Shown here: positions 61,638 to 64,000 of the stretch, piece after piece | How positions within the stretch are numbered: position 1 is the first letter of the stretch | Layout: the number at the start of each line of letters is the position of its first letter | From: Cerrena zonata | Taxonomy: Eukaryota; Basidiomycota; Agaricomycetes; Polyporales; Cerrenaceae | NCBI GenBank assembly: GCA_038087015.1 | Contig: JASBNA010000044.1 | Span: forward strand, 248,001-312,000 | DNA: 64,000 nucleotides | Reading direction: 5' to 3' | The notes under the pieces: model-generated | What the model was told of the DNA's origin: nothing | Database searches by the model: none | Seen by the model: the letters and a program-made list of their open reading frames with translations, nothing else | Program-made: the position numbers and the translations under genes

Positions 61638-62498
61638 TTAACCATGTAAGGTTGAGTATAAGAGAAAAAGAGAACCTACACCACCAGCAAATACCAAGGA
61701 TCTAAGCATTACTCCATCGCTTTCTTCACTTTGAGGTCCATGATACATATAAGGGTTTTTAGCAGACGTACCCAGAGTTGAAGATTGAGGAGCAAAAGTA
61801 TTTTGATTATTTGACCGATTATAACTATGATGTATTTGTCTCATCAAATGTTTAGTTACTAACTCTTCATTAACATTTGATATATCACCAGTTTTTGATA
61901 ATTGTTTCAAGATTTTCTCCCGATCATCATCAGTTAATTGACGATTGATAATTCTTTGTTCGAATTTTAAATTTCTTTGTAAATGTTCATTATAATTGAA
62001 ATGAGGTACATCATATCTATCCCCATAATTTTTGTGACGACCAGAAAATGTTGAATTGTTATCTTGGTCGTTAAAATGGTAAACTCGATGACGTTTTGTA
62101 TTTAGTCCACTAGGACCTGATTTTGAATAGTATTTTGCTTCACCGTAATACTTATTCTGCCATTCGTTTCTTCTTGAAAATGAATGATTTGGAATTGATG
62201 TTCCCTTTAATTGTTGATCGTAACTCTTCTTCTTTTTGATGTCTTTCAAAGTATCATAAGCTGATACAATCTGAACAAACTTATCACTATTCACCTTTTT
62301 CTCGTCTTCTGATAAATGACTATTCAAATCTGGATGATACTTCTTCAGTAATTTTTTAAATTGCATCTTAACATCTTTTATTGAGGCTGAACCTGGTAGT
62401 TCAAGAAGTTCATAATAGTTGGATTGTCTCAAACTAGACGAGCCACTGAAAAATCGTAGTCCACTACTTTTAATCGGATATCCTCTTAACGAAATCAT
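61638..62498 (-). CDS. JID1: Mitochondrial J-domain protein, JID1-like
   Basis: A J-domain co-chaperone for mitochondrial Hsp70. The J domain lies at about residues 25-95 (SNYYELLELPGSASIKDVKM, with HPD in LKKYHPDLNSH). The N-terminus is basic and Ser-rich, like a leader (MISLRGYPIKSSGLRFFSG). One hydrophobic segment, MLRSLVFAGGVGSLFLLYST, is at the C-terminus. Yeast Jid1 has the same order and length (301 residues, here 286). I start it at the ATG at 62498; the 27 codons upstream are hydrophobic and Cys-rich and do not fit a leader. Confidence 0.8.
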   Translation of the reverse strand: MISLRGYPIKSSGLRFFSGSSSLRQSNYYELLELPGSASIKDVKMQFKKLLKKYHPDLNSHLSEDEKKVNSDKFVQIVSAYDTLKDIKKKKSYDQQLKGTSIPNHSFSRRNEWQNKYYGEAKYYSKSGPSGLNTKRHRVYHFNDQDNNSTFSGRHKNYGDRYDVPHFNYNEHLQRNLKFEQRIINRQLTDDDREKILKQLSKTGDISNVNEELVTKHLMRQIHHSYNRSNNQNTFAPQSSTLGTSAKNPYMYHGPQSEESDGVMLRSLVFAGGVGSLFLLYSTLHG

Positions 62499-63223
62499 TG
62501 TATATGAGAGAAAAGACCAAAAGATAACAACTTCACAGGATAATGGTGGGGTATTTATACAATTATCGGCAATGAACAACCCTAGCCTTATACTTGATGA
62601 CTCAAAATCGAAACCATATGCATCCGCTTACCTGAAGATCAATAAGTATCACAAATTAACGAAAAAGACCCATCAATGGTTCCAGTTTAGCCATCAAGAG
62701 AATCAAAGAAGCTATTCCTCTTAAGACTGGAAGAGCAACAGAAAAAAAAAAAAAAGAAAGAACCCAGACACCACAAGAACAAAAAAACTGTTGCGAAAAG
62801 ATAATCCGAGTATGGAGTATCCAGCCAATCAATCTGATTCGTTGGCCAGCGGTGTTATCAGTGAGGACCAGCCGGACACATGGCAGGGTATCCATTGACC
62901 CATTAACACCGAGCCAACGGTACAACGGCCATCCTTCAACTGTGGTACTTTTTGTACTTTTTGTACTTGTTGTGGTTGTACTGGTTGTACCAACTTAACA
63001 TCCGAGATGTACGGGCGTGTAAATCAATCCACGTGACCAGAATAAAATGTACGGAGGCAAACGTCCACGTGACCACGTCCACGTGACCGAATTTACCTGA
63101 CCAATTGAATTTTCTAGCAGTTTCTTTTTGTTACTAATAAATTTTTATCGCCACTACAAGTCATTATATAAAGCTAGTTATTACCAGGAATTACCAGGAT
63201 AATAAATTATTCATTACAACAAA
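62499..63223. other. Divergent promoter, JID1/MIX17
   Basis: A 725-bp spacer. A run of TTTTTGTAC repeats lies at about 62946-62974. The right side holds three Cbf1-type sites and two TGTACGG motifs (63008-63017 and 63047-63055). TATATAAAG near 63165 is a probable MIX17 TATA box. No gene is seen. Confidence 0.6.
63030..63085 (-). promoter_or_regulatory. Cluster of three Cbf1-type E-boxes
   Basis: CACGTGACC occurs at 63030-63038, 63066-63074 and 63080-63088. Read on the minus strand each is GGTCACGTGG, matching RTCACRTG. They lie 139-194 bp before the MIX17 ATG. In CTG-clade yeasts Cbf1 is linked to respiration genes as well as sulfur metabolism. Binding is inferred. Confidence 0.65.
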
Positions 63224-63658
63224 ATGCCTAGACAAAGAAGATCCGCTCCAGCCCCAAGAACTCAAACCAGATCAGCACATACTGCTGCTGCTCCAGCACA
63301 CTCCAGCTATCCATCAGCTCATCCACCATCAGCAGCCTCCCATCCAGTTCAACAACAAAGTCAAGGTCCAGGGTTATTTGGACAAATGGCTTCTACCGCT
63401 GCTGGTGTTGCTGTTGGTTCCACTATTGGTCACACTTTAGGTGCCGGTATTACTAGTATGTTTGGTGGATCTAGTGCTCCCGCTGAAGCCCCACCAGCAC
63501 AACCTGCTCAATCCAATTATCAAGAACAATCTAGATCTTGTGATGTTGATGCTAAAAATTTCACTAGATGTTTAGGTGATAACGATGGTAATATGCAAAT
63601 TTGTGATTACTATTTACAACAATTAAAAGCTTGTCAAGAAGCTTCTAAACATTATTAA
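63224..63658 (+). CDS. MIX17: Twin CX9C mitochondrial protein Mix17 (CHCHD2/10 homologue)
   Basis: The 144-residue intermembrane-space protein is oxidatively folded by the Mia40 pathway. Residues 1-45 are basic and Ala/Pro-rich. A Gly-rich hydrophobic stretch (TAAGVAVGSTIGHTLGAGIT) follows. The C-terminal CHCH fold has CDVDAKNFTRC and CDYYLQQLKAC, each exactly C-x9-C. It is the yeast counterpart of human CHCHD2 and CHCHD10. Three Cbf1-type sites stand upstream. Confidence 0.95.
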   Translation: MPRQRRSAPAPRTQTRSAHTAAAPAHSSYPSAHPPSAASHPVQQQSQGPGLFGQMASTAAGVAVGSTIGHTLGAGITSMFGGSSAPAEAPPAQPAQSNYQEQSRSCDVDAKNFTRCLGDNDGNMQICDYYLQQLKACQEASKHY

Positions 63659-63792
63659 AGAATTTATATAAAATTAACCTCTGTTTTCATAAAATTTCAT
63701 GTAAATATTTATCTCCTATTTATTATGTTTATTATTTAATGCATTTTTAAAGTAACTTATAATGTAAAGTAATTTATTAAAGCTTATATAAT

Positions 63793-64000
63793 CTATTTCT
63801 TTTCTGGTTTGGTAAAGTAATAATAACCACCAACAGCACTTCCAATACCCACTAATGCTAATATACCTCCATTACCATTGGGTTTTGGTTGATGATCATC
63901 ATGAGATTGTTTCGTTTTACCACTTTCAATTTCATCATGTTCGATATCTTCGATAACTTGTGCTTGTCCATTAGTTGAACTTACTTTATGGTCAACTTGA
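63793..64000 (-). CDS. Partial gene at right edge, C-terminal membrane segment
   Basis: The reverse strand is open from the window edge to a TAG at 63793-63795, giving the last 68 residues of a protein whose start lies outside. It has an acidic, His/Asp-rich stretch, then a single hydrophobic segment (GGILALVGIGSAVGGYYYFT) and a short basic end (KPEKK). The Gly-rich single helix with basic end resembles tail-anchored or inner mitochondrial membrane proteins. I cannot name it. It is convergent with MIX17, 134 bp apart. Confidence 0.65.
   Translation of the reverse strand, partial: QVDHKVSSTNGQAQVIEDIEHDEIESGKTKQSHDDHQPKPNGNGGILALVGIGSAVGGYYYFTKPEKK

Overview
This window is nuclear DNA from a budding yeast (Saccharomycotina), most likely a Candida/Debaryomyces-type CTG-clade species. 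The genes are compact, AT-rich and almost all intron-less. A complex I 49-kDa subunit gene is present, which rules out Saccharomyces and its close relatives. ARG5,6 is one fused gene, and there is a Candida-style GPI cell-wall protein. I could not test CUG reassignment directly, so the clade is an inference. Nothing viral, bacterial or transposon-like was found with confidence.

Layout. 0-6 kb: an RGS-domain protein and a long, twice-frameshifted gene, possibly of the SOK1/TCP11 family. 6-11 kb: ARG5,6 (arginine synthesis), OCA4-like and MSO1-like. 11-18 kb: MSS116 (mitochondrial DEAD-box helicase), SLP1 (SUN-domain ER membrane protein) and RAI1 (decapping/5'-end quality control). 18-22 kb: a catalase gene convergent with a 34-codon metallothionein gene, then 1.6 kb of gene-free DNA and an Ala/Gly/Ser repeat protein of unknown role. 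22-27.6 kb: spliceosome genes CWC2 and PRP28, tail to tail, and a GPI-anchored wall protein. 27.8-33 kb: an MCH1-like transporter, EGD1 (NAC beta) and glutamate decarboxylase. 33-39 kb: a DUF1774-like membrane protein tail to tail with YSF3, an AreA/Gln3-type GATA factor, an ETR1-like reductase and 2 kb of non-coding DNA. 39-50 kb: a large Sel1-repeat protein, an AVT3-like vacuolar transporter, a MICOS MIC26/27 subunit, an SVL3/PAM1-like protein and a repeat-rich spacer. 50-57 kb: CDC8, APS2, YKU70, a PH-domain protein and a small nuclear-type protein. 57-64 kb: a tRNA-Val with a tRNA-like fragment fused to its 5' side, an alpha/beta hydrolase, the complex I 49-kDa subunit, JID1-like, MIX17 and a partial gene at the right edge.

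The clearest anomaly is technical or evolutionary. Six genes in the first 30 kb (the SOK1-like gene, ARG5,6, MSS116, SLP1, RAI1 and MCH1) are broken by nine single-base indels, mostly in short homopolymer runs. Conserved protein sequence continues in the next frame each time. I saw none in the right half. Since ARG5,6 and MSS116 have basic functions, base-calling or assembly error is the simplest explanation. The affected genes are annotated here across their full span.

Other points of interest are the short Cys-rich metallothionein gene beside catalase, three convergent pairs whose stop codons abut or overlap, a cluster of three Cbf1-type sites before MIX17, repeated Rap1-like motifs in spacers, and several 9-14-bp minisatellites. 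I found no convincing new multi-gene system.
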